Source: Trichopria drosophilae (taxonomy: Eukaryota; Arthropoda; Insecta; Hymenoptera; Diapriidae). From it: a DNA stretch of 64,000 nucleotides. The translations under genes were made by a program, and so were the position numbers. The notes below the pieces were generated by a model that did no database searches, was not told where the DNA came from, and worked only from the letters and a program-made list of their open reading frames with translations. Of the stretch, positions 28,931 through 41,953 are shown piece by piece. Location: positions 208,938,001 to 209,002,000 of the forward strand of contig CM059583.1 of NCBI GenBank assembly GCA_030407085.1. Reading direction: 5' to 3'. Position 1 is the first letter of the stretch, and each line of letters opens with the position of its first letter.

Positions 28931-31900
28931 GTGAGTAAGTTTTAATTTTTTTATGCTTTATTTTGATGTTCAAAAACTATGCATTTGATGCCATGTGCTC
29001 TTAAATTTCGCAGAGTGGCAGCAGTTTTTGTAAGCATCTTTCTGTAGATGTAAAATACTAATCAAATTGTAAATTTAATTAGCAAACATTCGGTAAAAAA
29101 GAAATGGTTGTTCTGCAAACGAGGTTGAGTTTATATTTTTTTAAATTGAAAGCCTTAAAATGGGGAAACGGTACTCACTTTCGAACTTTTTACGATTTTT
29201 ACAGAGAAATTAATATAAATAAGTCGGATAAAAACTATGCAAACTTTGTACTGAACCAGCCAGCGGCACTGATTCGCAATGATTTGAAAAATTAAATGAA
29301 AAGTGCACTATATATAAATAATTGATTTTCTCCTCCTGATAAAAAGCTTTAAACGTAATCGGAATTGTTGTTCAGTATATTTGCACGGTTCATGTATCTA
29401 TATTTGTACATACTATTGATACAAGTTATGTTACTGTTTTTAATTTGCTGTGTGCGGAAATAAATAGGCAGCGGCTAAAAGCAGAGTAATATTTCCGTAA
29501 TTGTAGGTTATTCTTATCAAGCGATAATTACTACTTCGATTGAAGAGCACCTTTGAAACAAAATAAAATTTTCGTTACCTATTTATTCCAATCATAAAAC
29601 GTTTTTGGGACGAAAACCAAAAAAATACTAACGTTCTCTGATTCACAAAAGTTGACACCTTTTATCAAATATTTATAATTTCTTAAATTATAATATATGT
29701 GTATTTATTTCAATATTTAAGACAGTCCTAAAATATAAACTGCTGAAAAATGATATTTTCGAGTGCTGCAGACTTTGAAGTAGCGACGGAACTGAAACAG
29801 ATTCGAATCGTGATGGTCATTACAAACATCTATTTTTTTCAAGTACGAAAGTATACTGTAATGAAAAGGATTAACTCTCGCCGCTTCGTTTAAGCTGCTC
29901 ACCCCTCGTAACTCGCCGAGACACGCAATGGAATAATTGACAATAATGGTAAAATTGCCGGCAGGAAGACCAAATTACGCGAGGTGATGAGGGCATCGCA
30001 GCAATTGAATCCAAGCTTGTAGTCAGCTGGAGGTTGACAATTATTTAAAGTCGATTTCGGCAAATGACAACAATGATCTCAAACTGCATCTCGGAAATTA
30101 AACTCTAATTTCGCAGCTAGACGTTATGTATTGCTTTCATTAAAGAGACATGGTAAAAAACAGTTTTCATGGCGGAGGATGGAAAGAATAAAACCAAAAT
30201 TTATATGGAAATTGTCTACGGAGAATTTTTTAGGCTGACATATTTCATCGATATAAAGTTTCTAAAATCACTATTGAGTTCACATTAAACGCATTATCTT
30301 ATTTAAAATATATTATTATTTACATCATTTTGAACGATTAAGGCCCCGAGTCAGTGGGCGGTCTAGCCGAAAAAGTGCTCAAACTTTTACTCCCAGTTGT
30401 CGGCTGTATAAAGTGCATAATAATTTTCTTTCGTGAAAATATTTTTTGCCATAATAGCTGACGAATTCGCTGACGTAGGAACCTGACATAGCCACGGTGA
30501 CAACAAATTGTTTCGTAAAAGAAAATTATTTCAAAAGCTTTTTGTACAACCTGGAACTTCATGCAAAGGTTTCCGTCACCCGGACATGAATTCGAGGGCC
30601 ATTAAAAGGCCTACAATTATTGAAATTAAGCAATACAGTACAGACATTTATAAAATTCTAGGATTGAAACGCCTATTGAAACCTGAATCTGTCCATTTTC
30701 GTATTGAATAGGTTTCGATTATTTGCAATCGCAATAAACAAATTTAAAAAATGATTCTCATTCAAAATTTTTATAATTTGTATAAAAATGAATATTTTAT
30801 TTTCGTAATAAAGAAAAACAGTCGGTGATGCAAATATAAGGAATTCCACGATATTTTCCGGCTTTTAAAATGTTTTATTCTTATAGCACTTTAAAAAAAA
30901 ACTGCACCATTACTTTCGTAGGCTCCCAGAGATTCTAAAAAATGTGATACGACTCGTGTATTGACTATTTTTTTTTTTTGTAAATACAAAAAATTGAAAA
31001 ATGTAAATCTAACATTTCTTTTTACATACAATTTAACTGAATTGCGGAGGTTTTCGGGGTCGCTGATTACTGATCTGACCTGAAATTATAAAAATTGCAA
31101 ATTGCAAATACAAAATGTCGGACCAAAATGACAATAATTCGCCATTTTTAACGTTGAAAATCTGAGGGTATATTTGTACTGTGCGATCTCAAAAACAAAA
31201 GTTTTTTCGACCTTTCAAATTTATTTAATGTGATTAGCAGTTGGTGTGAATCCCAGTATTTTATCACGTTTATTAACATAACAGCAAATTGAATACATCA
31301 ATGACTACATGAAATTCGATATTTTGATGCGGGTAAAACGTATAGAAAATGTCAACCAAAAAGGTATTTGTTTATAAGTGTCCCATGTGGGTTCACAAGT
31401 CGACGTAAAATAATATTAAAAAAAAAAATGTGATCGATGTGCCGATGCGCTCATATGTGTATATCCTTTATATATTTTTTTATTATATTTATATTTATAT
31501 TTTTATATGCACAGAGAAGTACACAATTTTCATTATCCTATTCATATCCATAGCAATTTTTTCTATTTTTTAAAAATAACGTAAGATTTCTAATAAATGA
31601 AGGAATGCATATAGAAATCAAGGACGGACTGTATCTTCAGAAAGATTAATTTTATTTCGAAGATACTGATAAACATTAGTAAAGTAGTATAACATCTCGA
31701 TCATTAACAATATATTATAAAGTTTCTGAAAATATTCTTAAAAATATAACATAACAGCTTCACAATAGCGACCCGTAAAATCTTGTAAACAATGACATTT
31801 TTATAAAGACTAAAATATGAAAAATCTTTGAATTTTATAAAACTCAGATGCGCATGTTACTGATTTCACGCATCATGCTCTAAGTCAGGCACATACTAAA

Positions 31901-32369
31901 TTAACTAATGTTATAGGAGATACTATCTCCAAAAGATATTTCAATTGTAAACCATTCGAATAAAGTTTTTTTTTGACAGCCATGTACTGAATAAAACTCT
32001 GGCAATTTTAAGATGTTTTATTCTTTTTATGAGTTGAAGGGTGTTACGAACGCATGAATTACTTCTTCGAACATCATGAAGTTACGATTCGATTTAACTT
32101 TCATTTATACCATTTTTCTATTATAGGAATTTCTCATATGCTTTTTCGAACTTGTGTAGAAAATCCAGATAGTTAATGAATAATTTACTGCACCTGTACT
32201 ATAATATAGGTACCATTTAATCTTCATTTTTAATATTTAGATTAATTCAATAGTTTTGAATTTATGGAGTTGAATGATTACATTATTTATCTTGTAAATC
32301 GAATAACTATACAACTACTAATTAATAGTTGATTAATAAACCGATGTGGTTGAAAAAAGATACGAGCTT

Positions 32370-32375
32370 TTTATT
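32370..32375 (-). terminator. CFAP100 poly(A) signal AATAAA
   Basis: AATAAA on the minus strand about 44 nt past the stop codon. A second AATAAA (32431-32426) overlaps the last codons (K-I-N), only five bases before the TAG, and would if used cut close to or just past the stop. The distal one is the likelier signal. Confidence 0.6.
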
Positions 32376-32418
32376 GAATTGAAGCTACGATTATGTCCTG
32401 ATGCACCAGCGTATAAAA

Positions 32419-32661
32419 CTAATTGTTTATTTTCAATCTCTTTATTAAATCCGAAATAGGTATATCATCTTCCACTCGTTTATGTTCGTCAGTAAAGAAC
32501 TTGATGAATTCCAATTCTTCTTGCGTAGGTGGCGCTGGAGGTGGCGGTGGTTTCTCTTTTGGGATTTTCACCTGAGATCTGAATATTAACGGTTTCTTTT
32601 TTGGTTTCGGTGGTTCCATTATTCTCCGAAGAGCAGCGAGAAGCCTTTGCATGAGATCGTA
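32419..32661 (-). CDS. CFAP100: CFAP100 exon 7 (C-terminus and stop)
   Basis: Acceptor TTGTTGCAG; 80 codons then TAG at 32421-32419. Contains a proline-rich PPPPPAPP tract and ends with ELEFIKFFTDEHKRVEDD, comparable to the ELLFFFT end of human CFAP100. Confidence 0.88.
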   Translation of the reverse strand, partial: YDLMQRLLAALRRIMEPPKPKKKPLIFRSQVKIPKEKPPPPPAPPTQEELEFIKFFTDEHKRVEDDIPISDLIKRLKINN

Positions 32662-35600
32662 CTGCAACAAATCAACACGATTTTAAAATTTCTCTTAATT
32701 AACGGATAAACAAAATTTACTGTGTCTTACATATCTTTGCTCATAAACGTCTGTTTTAATTATAAATTTATAGTTTTAATTTTAAGCCTGTATTACAGTA
32801 TTATTACAGTATTATTTACCTTTTGAGCTGCCTCTTCAGATTCTCTCATCTTTTTTGATTCTTGTCGCTCGACCTCTTTTCTACAGGCTTCAACCAGATC
32901 ATGAGGTAACGAATCCAACTCCGAATTCAACTCTTCGTATACTCTTTCGATGGCTTTCATCATTGAGAAACTATCCATATTCGAGTCATTAGGAGCTACG
33001 CACGTTTCATAAGCATCTTCTACTAAAATGCGTGCATAAAGAATATCTTCCGAACAGACTAAATCGCGAAAAACTCCTTGCAACAAATGGTTTGCACGTT
33101 TTTCTAACTCAGCTGCACGATGTTGTTCTTCTGCTATTGCACTCTGTGAAATTGTAAACAACGGAGGCTTTTAAGCAAATTCGATCTGTATCTAATATAT
33201 ATTAAAAACAATTATTCTCTAGAGAGTCTAGTTAACTTGATTAGGAGAGTTATATGTAGTTAGGGTCTGCAGGACCAAGCAATTATATTAGAAAGTGATT
33301 TTGGACTCTTTCATAGATTTGTGGAAATCTTACCTCGAGTTCTTTTATCGTTTCCTTGATTTCTCCAAGTTCATCATTAATACGTTTGTCAGTGGCTCTA
33401 ATAGTTGCATTCATCTCAGCCATAGGTTCCACAAGAGACTCAAGATGAATTAGTGCATTAAGATTTTGAACTTCCATTGCTCGAAACACTTCAATAAGTT
33501 CCTCTGGTTCCTTGAAATACAACTCTTGTGAACCTGGTTCTCGTTCGATGGCTGCTGCTTCTTTTTCAAAAGTCTCTGAAATGTGCGTATAAAAAAATTA
33601 ATAGGGAAACGTTACCAATAATTCTCAATACAATCAATGAAAAATATGATTCGAAATTTTGGAAAAATGATGGATTTCTATATTTGACTTTCAACATTCG
33701 ATATGAACACATAGATTAGGGTATCCAGACATCACGAAGCTGAAATCGTATTTTGCATTCAGAATGCGAGAAAAGTATATTCCGAGAAGAAAATTCAGTA
33801 TATCCTCAAACTGATATACTCATACAACGAAATGTTAGGTACAGCATTAAATATAAAATTTGTGGTGACGATATATTTCTTTAGATGTTGACGTAAGGTA
33901 CATCAATCGACTTAGATGACCCTAATTTCCCTGATGTAAAAGTATGGCCGAATAGAATACAACAATAATAAAATCAAAATGCATAAAGATAGTTTTATAA
34001 AACTAACCAATGAGCGACACCAGCGAATCAGATCCAACAATATTTTTCGTTTCTTCTTGAGGCTCTTCAGTCTGGACTTCTGTATCGTTAGAAAATAAAT
34101 CCGGTTGGTCGTTTTGATATCGTTGACGCCAGGAAGCTGGTGAAATGTCATTCAAGAATTCCCGACATTTTTTCACCATCCTCCATTCCTCTTCACTTTC
34201 GTAAACCTTTAATGTCACTTGTTCCAGCTCGCGTGTTAATCTTTTTTTTTCCTCCTTAACCGCTGCTGTTTTTTGCGCCTCTTCCTCGGCTTCCCGCAAT
34301 ACTCGCATGCTCTCTTCGTGGTCCTGTGCCAGGAACTCCTCCATAGCTGCAACGCATCGTCGATATTCATTCTAGCAAGTTGAAATTTCACATATTTTAT
34401 TGTATAATAGTTTTGAGAACATTAGGACATTGGTTTGTATCATCTGATTGTACGTAAATGTAACTAAGTCGACATACTGCAGAAATCTTATATTTTTCTC
34501 CCTAGGGCGTAAAATTGCTTTTTTGTCCTTAACGCACTTAAGTATGTGAAGGTGACGTGTATGACAAATACGAATTAGCATTTCCGTCAAGCACGTTCAA
34601 CAGATTAAATAAGATTTTGCGAGGGACAGTAACTTATAGATAAATTATATTTTTAATAAAAAAATAATCGAGTTACTAACCTGCGCCATTTCAAGTCGCC
34701 TCTTTTCTTCAGCAAATTGGTGTTCTTCACGAATGGAATCATCGCGTTCGAGACCGGTGATAATCTTATTTCTTAAAATTTTTCGTGCTTGATCACGGTA
34801 TGTATTGATCGAAAACTTTTCTAGCACGGGTCGACCTTTCAATTCTGAGAAATAACGTGGGTGCAGGTCGGTGACCGCGACAATCTTCTTTTCCTCTGAC
34901 ACATTTCCGGTTTCCTGTGTTGGGGGTGCGAATATTGCAATTATTTAACTCTTTAGGACCTTAGGGTCCAACCGCCTCTAGAGACATTCACATTCTGCGC
35001 GGTTTGCGATTGGAATAATGCACGAACTTCACAATATAATGAAAACTACTAAGCTGAAAGTAGCTAAAACACGTTGTGTCTCCTTCACTGTTCCTTGGTT
35101 AGAATAAACGATGACATCAATTAACAAAATTTAATGAATCTTACAAATACATATGAACTTTGGTAATGGATATCTCGCTTATTGTACGCTGATAAATCTT
35201 AATAAAATCATATGCAAATGATAAATTACAGTATTTGTGATATACAACGAACAAGAAAGGGTGTTTATTTTTTATATATTACATACATATATTAGATTGT
35301 TTATATAATATAGAGGATGTCCCACAACTCACGGACCGTGTTGCAGGGAGTAAATCTTGACAGCACCCAAAAAAGATTAATACACAAAGTTGATAGGTAT
35401 GAAATTTGATTGGCGAACCTTTGAATTTGAGGAAAAAAATAACTTTTTTTGAAATATAACAAAATAGATTTTGTAATAACGATGCGCGTTTATTGAGAAT
35501 TACACGCCATTACTTAATTTGTATCGAAATGTAACGTATAAGGGCTCATATTCTATCATTTTTAAGCTCTATAACTTCTTTCTACGTGATTTTCGTTAAC

Positions 35601-38600
35601 CATTTGGCGAAAACCCGCATAAATCGGTATTTTACCCACTTTTTGGGAATTCAATAGGAGGTCCAAATGATCGATATGACTTAAATATCATTTGTCTTTA
35701 TTCATTGCAATAACTTAAGAAATAACCAAGGTATGGCAAAAAAAAGTGATTTTTGTTCTTCAATTCGAAGGTTCGCTATTCAAATTATCACGTCGGATCG
35801 AATTTTGGTACCTTTTCTTTTCTGCTTCAAGTAGTGCCCAGATACATCCTCTGCAATATGGTCCATGAGTCGAGAGAAACCCTGCATATCATAAACCATA
35901 GAATTATAGACTAATTCACTAGCAAAAATCGACTTCATGTTAAAATTTCAACAACTTTAAATACGACAATAATTATTTGGATAAATTAAGGTTGAATTAC
36001 TTTGTAGGGGTGGAAAAAACATGTACCTACTAATAAAACAGTTATTTTAAATTAAAAAATAAACGACAACCATTGGTTTCTATGAAATAATTCCGGATGT
36101 TTGAACTTTTAAGACATTGATATTTGTATACATTCAAAAGAACATTAAAATAGCTTTAGTATTTTGCTATACCAAAACCTCTTTTCTCTTACATTTTTTC
36201 TCTTAAATACGATTTCGTCGAGACGTCTCGATAGTATACATTGATAGAAAATACATCGTCGCATAGAAGAATTTATTCCTGCTCGCGATGCATTTCTTAT
36301 TAAAAAAAACGTATCTGAAAATTGTACAGTTTGTTAAGAACATTTCAAGCTTCAATTTAAAAACTTGTTTAAAAAAATCTATACGTTGATGGAAAATCAT
36401 TAGAAAACTGTTTTTTAGTTAAATTGCAATAGAATAAACGTATGAACATTCAGATATTAGAAATTTTATATATCCTAATACTGAAACAACGCATGCAATT
36501 ACATCTTTATTTTAATGTCGTTTCTGCGACAACCATGGAAAATCGTTCAGTGAACATTCGGAACTTCAGGGACATAAATTGCGGAAGTATTAACAAAATC
36601 TAAAATTCAAAGTTTGCCCCTTGCATGGAATACCCCATAACCCACTTCTTGTTCGTTACGTTTCACTTTACTGAAACTTTCGCTGCATTTTATTAGAAAG
36701 TACTGGAAATAAGTTCTGACTTCTTAATATGCAAAGATCATAAATTCGTTTTATAAAAATAATTACCAAGATCATGAAATTCATTAAAAAAGAAAATGAA
36801 TGAACGAAGTGGAATATGAATACGTTGTTTACCAGACAGAAATAGTCTGTATTAAGAACGACAATCTTGGAAGAGGTTTCTCTGATAAATACAAGGTAAC
36901 AATATTTTTGTTTGGTACAGATTGGTTCTTATGGTGTGCAAATAACTTGAAAAGTCACATTTTAACAAAACTCCAGTTTTCAGAGACACATAACAATAAA
37001 TAGTACTGATCGTATTACATTAAAAAACTGTCAACTATAATCATGTCATGTAAGAAACAAAAATAAAAATACTATGGGATATAGGACGTTAGTAACTATG
37101 TAAAATATTAACGTATATTCAAATTCATTGCACATTCAAGAATGTGGGTAAAAACGCAAAATACCAACCAATGGTCTCGCGCCTACTTTACGAGTTTGAC
37201 CAATTTTTAATGTTTTAGTAAGCGATAGTAACTGACACTCTTAAGTACCTAAGATAATTTACACGTAGTCTATAAAAACTATACAAAATCAAAAATCAAC
37301 CAATAATAGCGGAATAATATCATAAAACATAATAAATTTGTTCAAGTTTGTACAGTAAACATCAATTGCGATCATTATTGCAAAAGATAAAAAATACAGC
37401 AGGAAAAAAATACAAAACGTAACCCATTCTGGAAAATTTTTTCTCTGGAAGTTCAAACCCGTATGTATCCCGTCCGTTTACGTCAAAGTAACGAGGAGAG
37501 CAGTGATCATAGATTAAATAATGAATTAAAGAAATGAGTTTGTTCAGGAAACATACAGAACCCTCTTCAGAGTCCCTGACTGAAGACGATCCTCCATCGG
37601 GTGTTGGAGCTTTCCAGCGATGAGCATAAGCGAAAAGTGCCGAACAGGGAGGTAATGTAAAAGGTTCGTCTTTTTTCTTCTTCTTTTTATTCATCAACCT
37701 CCAAGCTGGCCCTCGAATGACCCTGAAAATTATTATTAAGGTCATATTTTTATTCTGTCATGAAATAACATTATAGATATTATGAAAGACTGTATAGATC
37801 ACTAGGAAAAACCACGTAATTTTATTCACATCACCCTACCAGATCAAAATTGTAATTACATAGTCGCACGATCTAAGTCGGAAAACTCATATTTGAGTTC
37901 ACTATAATTAGTCTGTCAAAAATTAAGATTCAAAATAGCGGATAAAAATTTCAAAAATAATCATTTAATTTTCCGTTACCCCTTTCATCAGTCGGATCGG
38001 TCATTTTGAATTTTGAAACTGTCTTGTTCGATTCTTAATTAGTGGCATCAAGTACCTCTGTGTGCACTCAATAATATAGAGTAATATCAAAAAATAAGTT
38101 TGGTGCAGTAAATCGGATGAATTGGCATGACTGAAATCGTTGATTCCAGAAAGCATTTAATTTACTAGAAACGATCTGTTATGCACTTTTTTGTGTAATG
38201 TATAGTTTTCGTGATAAAAAATACAAAATATCCATATTTTAGATTTGAAACAATCAGTTTTTACGGCTGTTATAAAAAGATCAAACAATTTTGATATAAA
38301 ACATATAATTACGTAACACATCTGACATGCCGTACGATATTTTGTGATACTTGAATAGGTAAAATGCGAAAGAAAAAATGTAAAAATATTTCTAAATGCC
38401 ATTTTACGCAATTAATGACAAATGTTTTTTGATCGTTTAATATTGATGAAATGGCAAATAATAATTAATACAAAATATTGTTTCATTGTTATATGTTTTA
38501 AAAACTTTTATTTCGCATATTAATTTGAACAAAATTTGTTCATCTTTTATTAACAGTCGTAAACACTAATTAATTTAAACTCAACATTTGTATGGTTTTC

Positions 38601-40814
38601 ATTTTTTTTATTTTTGAATATGGCAAATACTTGAAATTTATCCGCGGTTTTGAATATTTAAAAAGTGTTCCAGATTTGTGATCAGCAATATCAAAACCAA
38701 TTCAACAAAACCTTTGAATACCAGTCTCATAAAAACCCTTTGAGATTTGTGATTGTGAATATGTGACTAGGATATTACGAATAAAATTACACTTTTATCG
38801 CCAATTAGTGTCAGCCAATTTCAATTCATACTTTCCTAAATACGTGAAATTCATGTTTGACATCATATTTCTGAATTTTAGAGGTATGCTAATGCCATTA
38901 CCCATAATAAAATTCGATATATTAAAAATAAAACAAAAAAATTTCTTCCTTTTTTTGTTTTAAACGCGTACAACTTTGTTATTTCGACATTTGACAATTT
39001 GGTACATACACGATTGGAAAGAACAGATCTTGGACGATAAAAAAAGACTAGTGATAGATTTTACTCATGGAGTCATGACTCAAATGCTCAAATTTAGTAT
39101 CTTCATGAAAAAACATTGTACATGTGGGTTAAGTCATGAAAATTCAGCCGTTTTACTGTGTCGAACTTATTTTTTAATATGTTCTTCATTTGAGTACACA
39201 GAGGTTATTGAGATCGCTAATTAAGAATGAAACATGACAATTTCAAAATCCAAAATGACGAATCTAATGTGACTGATAAAACTGGCAACGGGAATTTCAC
39301 AAGAAAATTCTTAATTTTGTATCTGCAATTTTGAATTGTCGTTTTGGATTCATAATTAATTATCTACCTCAATACCCACGTAATTGTAAGGTCAGTCTGT
39401 AAAACAGAAGCAAATGTGTCTCGCATTCGGCACATTTATGTAGTTCTGAATTTAAAAATGTTATGTCTATAATTAATATTTTATGCCAATAAAGCTTAAT
39501 AGTATAATAATATTAATAATGATATAGGACGTACTTGATAAATCTACCGTTTGGAATACTGAAACCCTTAAGTCCAAAGTTGTATAACTTATTTACCAAT
39601 TTAAAATAAAAAATTTAAAAGTATGCTAAAAAATAATGACTAACTAAGCTTTTTTTTTATTAATTGGGCTGAATTTCAAAAATTCCAGATATACTGGAAA
39701 AATTGCATAGTTAAATTCCTTTTCAGTGTAAAAAATTTACAAGAATCTCCCTCTTACATTCTTGACATTTCACAAGCAGAAAAAGAAAATTATATGAATA
39801 CCACTTTGCAGGTAAACAAATCAAAGTAACTCCATGAAAAATTGGAATATTTAAAATAGCACTATGGTATCTGAACAGAACTAGAAAATTGGTCTTAGAT
39901 ATGTGCAATAATATTTGTATTAGGAATGATTATAAAATATTTCTACCAATATCCAAAAAAGGAACTGAAATTTTTCATTTTTAATAGCAAAAATAAATAC
40001 AATTATAATAATAATAAAAATGATAATAATTTGAGTTACTGACCACTAGCAGTTATTTTTCATAACACGCAGTGACGTGGATAAAACGAAATTTTTGCAT
40101 AGCCAATAAATGATCTTGATTATTAACTTTTGTTATTTGAAAAAATAATAAATGCAATCCTTCACATGATTAAGAATGAGGTTTTTTCATTGCTTATACA
40201 TTATAACGCGAAACCAAGTAAAAAATTATGAAAATATATGATTCTTTAAATGCATTTCTCTAATATTTTACATGTCCAAAACATAGTTACCCAGGTGTTA
40301 CTAGTGATCACAGGTATCATTAAATTTTTTATTCAAACGACTATGATATATTATAATATTTAATAATTAGCGAACGCAAAATTATTTTAAAAATAATTCA
40401 TTCCAATGACAAAACATATATTAATTTGTACGTCGAAAAATGAAAAATATGCAAATCTAATATATGCACACCAATGGCATTTACGAAATGAATGAAATAT
40501 TGTTTTTCTCTGTAAATTTATTGAATTTACTTAATCGATAAGTAGAACGATATGGCATATTTTAATATAATAAATAAATTAATGATACAGTATATAATAA
40601 GTAGATTAACAATTGCTTTTCATAAATATAAATTAAAAATGTACCGCTTTGGTTTCCCAACAGGAAGTACAACATCGTCCTCGGTTTTAGTAGAACTGGC
40701 ATCTGATGCTTCCGGTACGGTAAATTTTGCACTTAGAGGAAGAATCTCAGGAAACGAGAGAGCCGTCCGTGACTTGTGGACTATATTAAAACCTTCCTGA
40801 TCCACGTGTGACAT
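32419..40814 (-). CDS. CFAP100: CFAP100 (CCDC37) homologue, seven coding exons
   Basis: Joining exons 40814-40645, 37722-37557, 34914-34681, 34371-34008, 33575-33334, 33143-32820 and 32661-32419 gives 580 aa with every splice phase compatible; human CFAP100 is about 611 aa. The family is a coiled-coil protein that with CFAP73 forms the MIA complex, which tethers inner dynein arm f (I1) in motile axonemes. Diagnostic matches are an N-terminal EPFTLPP motif (76-82), a DUF4200 coiled coil (about 145-265) ending FLNDISPASW, the YFKEPEELIEVFRAME segment (331 onward), an AAELEKRA segment in exon 6, a charged helix and a C-terminal EFIKFFTDEH. In insects expected sites are sperm flagella and chordotonal neuron cilia. 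An RFX X-box lies upstream at 41252-41264. I recognise the family by motif order, not by a database search; DUF4200 paralogues such as CFAP73 lack the FKEPEEL region. Confidence 0.88.
32820..33143 (-). CDS. CFAP100: CFAP100 exon 6
   Basis: Acceptor TTTCACAG, donor GTAAAT; 108 codons, phase 0. Helical and charged, ending in a KKMRESEEAAQK stretch, like the second coiled coil of the family. Confidence 0.87.
33334..33575 (-). CDS. CFAP100: CFAP100 exon 5 (FKEPEEL segment)
   Basis: Acceptor CATTTCAG, donor GTAAGA. Two bases complete a split glutamate, then 80 codons. ELYFKEPEELIEVFRAMEVQ matches LYFTEPQQLLDVFRELEEQ of the human protein, the best single piece of family evidence. Confidence 0.9.
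34008..34371 (-). CDS. CFAP100: CFAP100 exon 4 (DUF4200 core)
   Basis: Acceptor TTGCTAG, donor GTTAGT. 121 codons plus one base. Strong coiled coil from NEYRRCVAAMEEF to REFLNDISPASWRQRY, then an acidic, disordered segment rich in E and T. Confidence 0.88.
34681..34914 (-). CDS. CFAP100: CFAP100 exon 3 (start of DUF4200 coiled coil)
   Basis: Acceptor CAACACAG, donor GTTAGT; 78 codons, phase 0 on both sides. The ARKILRNKIITGLERDDSI helix aligns without gaps to the start of the human DUF4200 region. Confidence 0.85.
34915..37556 (-). other. CFAP100 intron 2 (2.6 kb)
   Basis: Non-coding; carries an inverted-repeat element at about 35312-35884. Nothing else recognised. Confidence 0.75.
35312..35884. 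repeat. Inverted-repeat element in CFAP100 intron 2
   Basis: Left GGATGTCCCACAACTCACGG, right its diverged complement (CCATGAGTCGAGAGAAACCC). Inner landmarks GCGAACCTTTGAATTTGAGG and CAATTCGAAGGTTCGC also pair, so the arms exceed 130 bp. Confidence 0.65.
37557..37722 (-). CDS. CFAP100: CFAP100 exon 2
   Basis: Acceptor ATTTTCAG, donor GTATGT. Encodes 55 codons with a poly-lysine run followed by DEPFTLPP, which corresponds to the NPFxLP motif near the N-terminus of vertebrate CFAP100. Ends SEEGS in phase 0. Confidence 0.78.
37723..40644 (-). other. CFAP100 intron 1 (2.9 kb)
   Basis: Non-coding and AT-rich. 37860-38050 and 38660-39370 contain degenerate phrases of the type 'CCAAAATGAC' and 'TCAAAATTG', like old decayed repeats; no element boundary can be set. 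Confidence 0.65.
40645..40814 (-). CDS. CFAP100: CFAP100 exon 1 (start codon, codons 1-56 plus two bases)
   Basis: ATG at 40814-40812 begins MSHVDQEGF; the exon ends KPK plus CG, followed by donor GTACAT. CG joins the single G of exon 2 to make arginine. This low-complexity N-terminus is not conserved in the family, so assignment rests on splice phase and position. Confidence 0.68.
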
Positions 40815-41251
40815 CCTTACTCACTCTAGACATATGTGTACATCAATGTCAATGTACTGAAGATGAATTGTCCTGTTTGTTCATATTATATTTTTCAATC
40901 TTTAAGCAAATAAAAGCAGTACTCTACATGTTTTTTAGCAGTGCTCAGTGCTAAACGGTTTTCATAACACAGTACAATCGAAGTAAAACGCAAATGTATA
41001 AATATTCCATCAACTTTTTATATTAAAAGACCTGGATACTGCTGTATAACATATGATGTACACAATATTCTAACCTGAAAGAAGTTTCGGACAACGCTGT
41101 TTTCACTTTTTGCATAAAATCTCGCCTGCACACTTTAAAACTGTGTGCAAAGTTGATTCACCGGATCAGTCGTTATGTACCTGTCAACGTAACAATTACA
41201 TGAATACTGAAGGCGTCGTAACTCCATGGGCAATTTGACAACTTACGGCCT

Positions 41252-41264
41252 GTTACCAAGCAAC
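41252..41264 (-). promoter_or_regulatory. RFX X-box upstream of CFAP100
   Basis: GTTACCAAGCAAC fits the X-box pattern of two half-sites, GTTACC and AGCAAC, with a one-base spacer. RFX transcription factors control motile-cilium genes through such sites. It lies 438 bp upstream of the CFAP100 ATG. The surrounding 41200-41340 is GC-richer than its flanks and rich in CG dinucleotides, as a promoter would be. Function is inferred. Confidence 0.6.
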
Positions 41265-41596
41265 CTTTAACTTCCGCATATTTCGTCGTAGCGAAGCTCC
41301 TGGTATGGTTGACATGAATATTCGCGACGACATTTTACTAGTCTAATGCAATAAAAAATGAAACCTAGAAAAGTCAAAATATAATGTAATGAATAATATA
41401 TCTCAAAATCCTTCCCACTCATGTTGATGTGAATTGTTCGTGCAACTGTGTTAAAAGAAACTCGTTAATACCAGAAATGCGTATTTTCTTATTGATTTTC
41501 GAATATTCTCCTTAGTATGGCGTAGCCAGAATTATATTTACATGGCTTCCTTCACTGTAACATTGAAATGCTGCAAATTGTCTCGTATCAAGAGAA

Positions 41597-41702
41597 TTAG
41601 ACATCAAAGTGTCTTATTTGAAGATAAAGTGTCTCCTTTTAAGATTCTTTTGGTGTCTCATTCTCATGAAATAAGACACTTTATTTTTACAGTGTCTAAA
41701 AC
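41597..41702. repeat. Small inverted repeat with TTAGACA/TGTCTAA ends
   Basis: AAGTGTCTTATTT and AAATAAGACACTTT pair, as do the outer TTAGACA and GTGTCTAA. About 105 bp. Confidence 0.5.
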
Positions 41703-41953
41703 TAAAACAATGCATTTAAAATTTAACAAACAAACTTTGACAAATATGAAACATTTTTTAAACGGATTTTTGTAAGAAATTACATGGATGTTTTGAAAGT
41801 CATTATTCAGAGGACCATGAGAATGTGAATATGTCACATGTTGCCATAAAGCCATTTCTTAGATGTGCGATTTTAATCGGAAAAAATCATCTTCGACCAT
41901 TATAAATATTTACTTATTTTTTGAAAGCCGGAATCATTTCCATTATCTTTGAA

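Larger units (their letters stand above)
23482..32369. other. Interval between converging Arl4 and CFAP100 genes
   Basis: AT-rich; holds the foldback at 27123-27536, a short IR at 28741-28930 and microsatellites. A slightly GC-richer stretch lies at 24580-24830. Open frames are short and unrecognised, so no gene is called. Confidence 0.6.
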
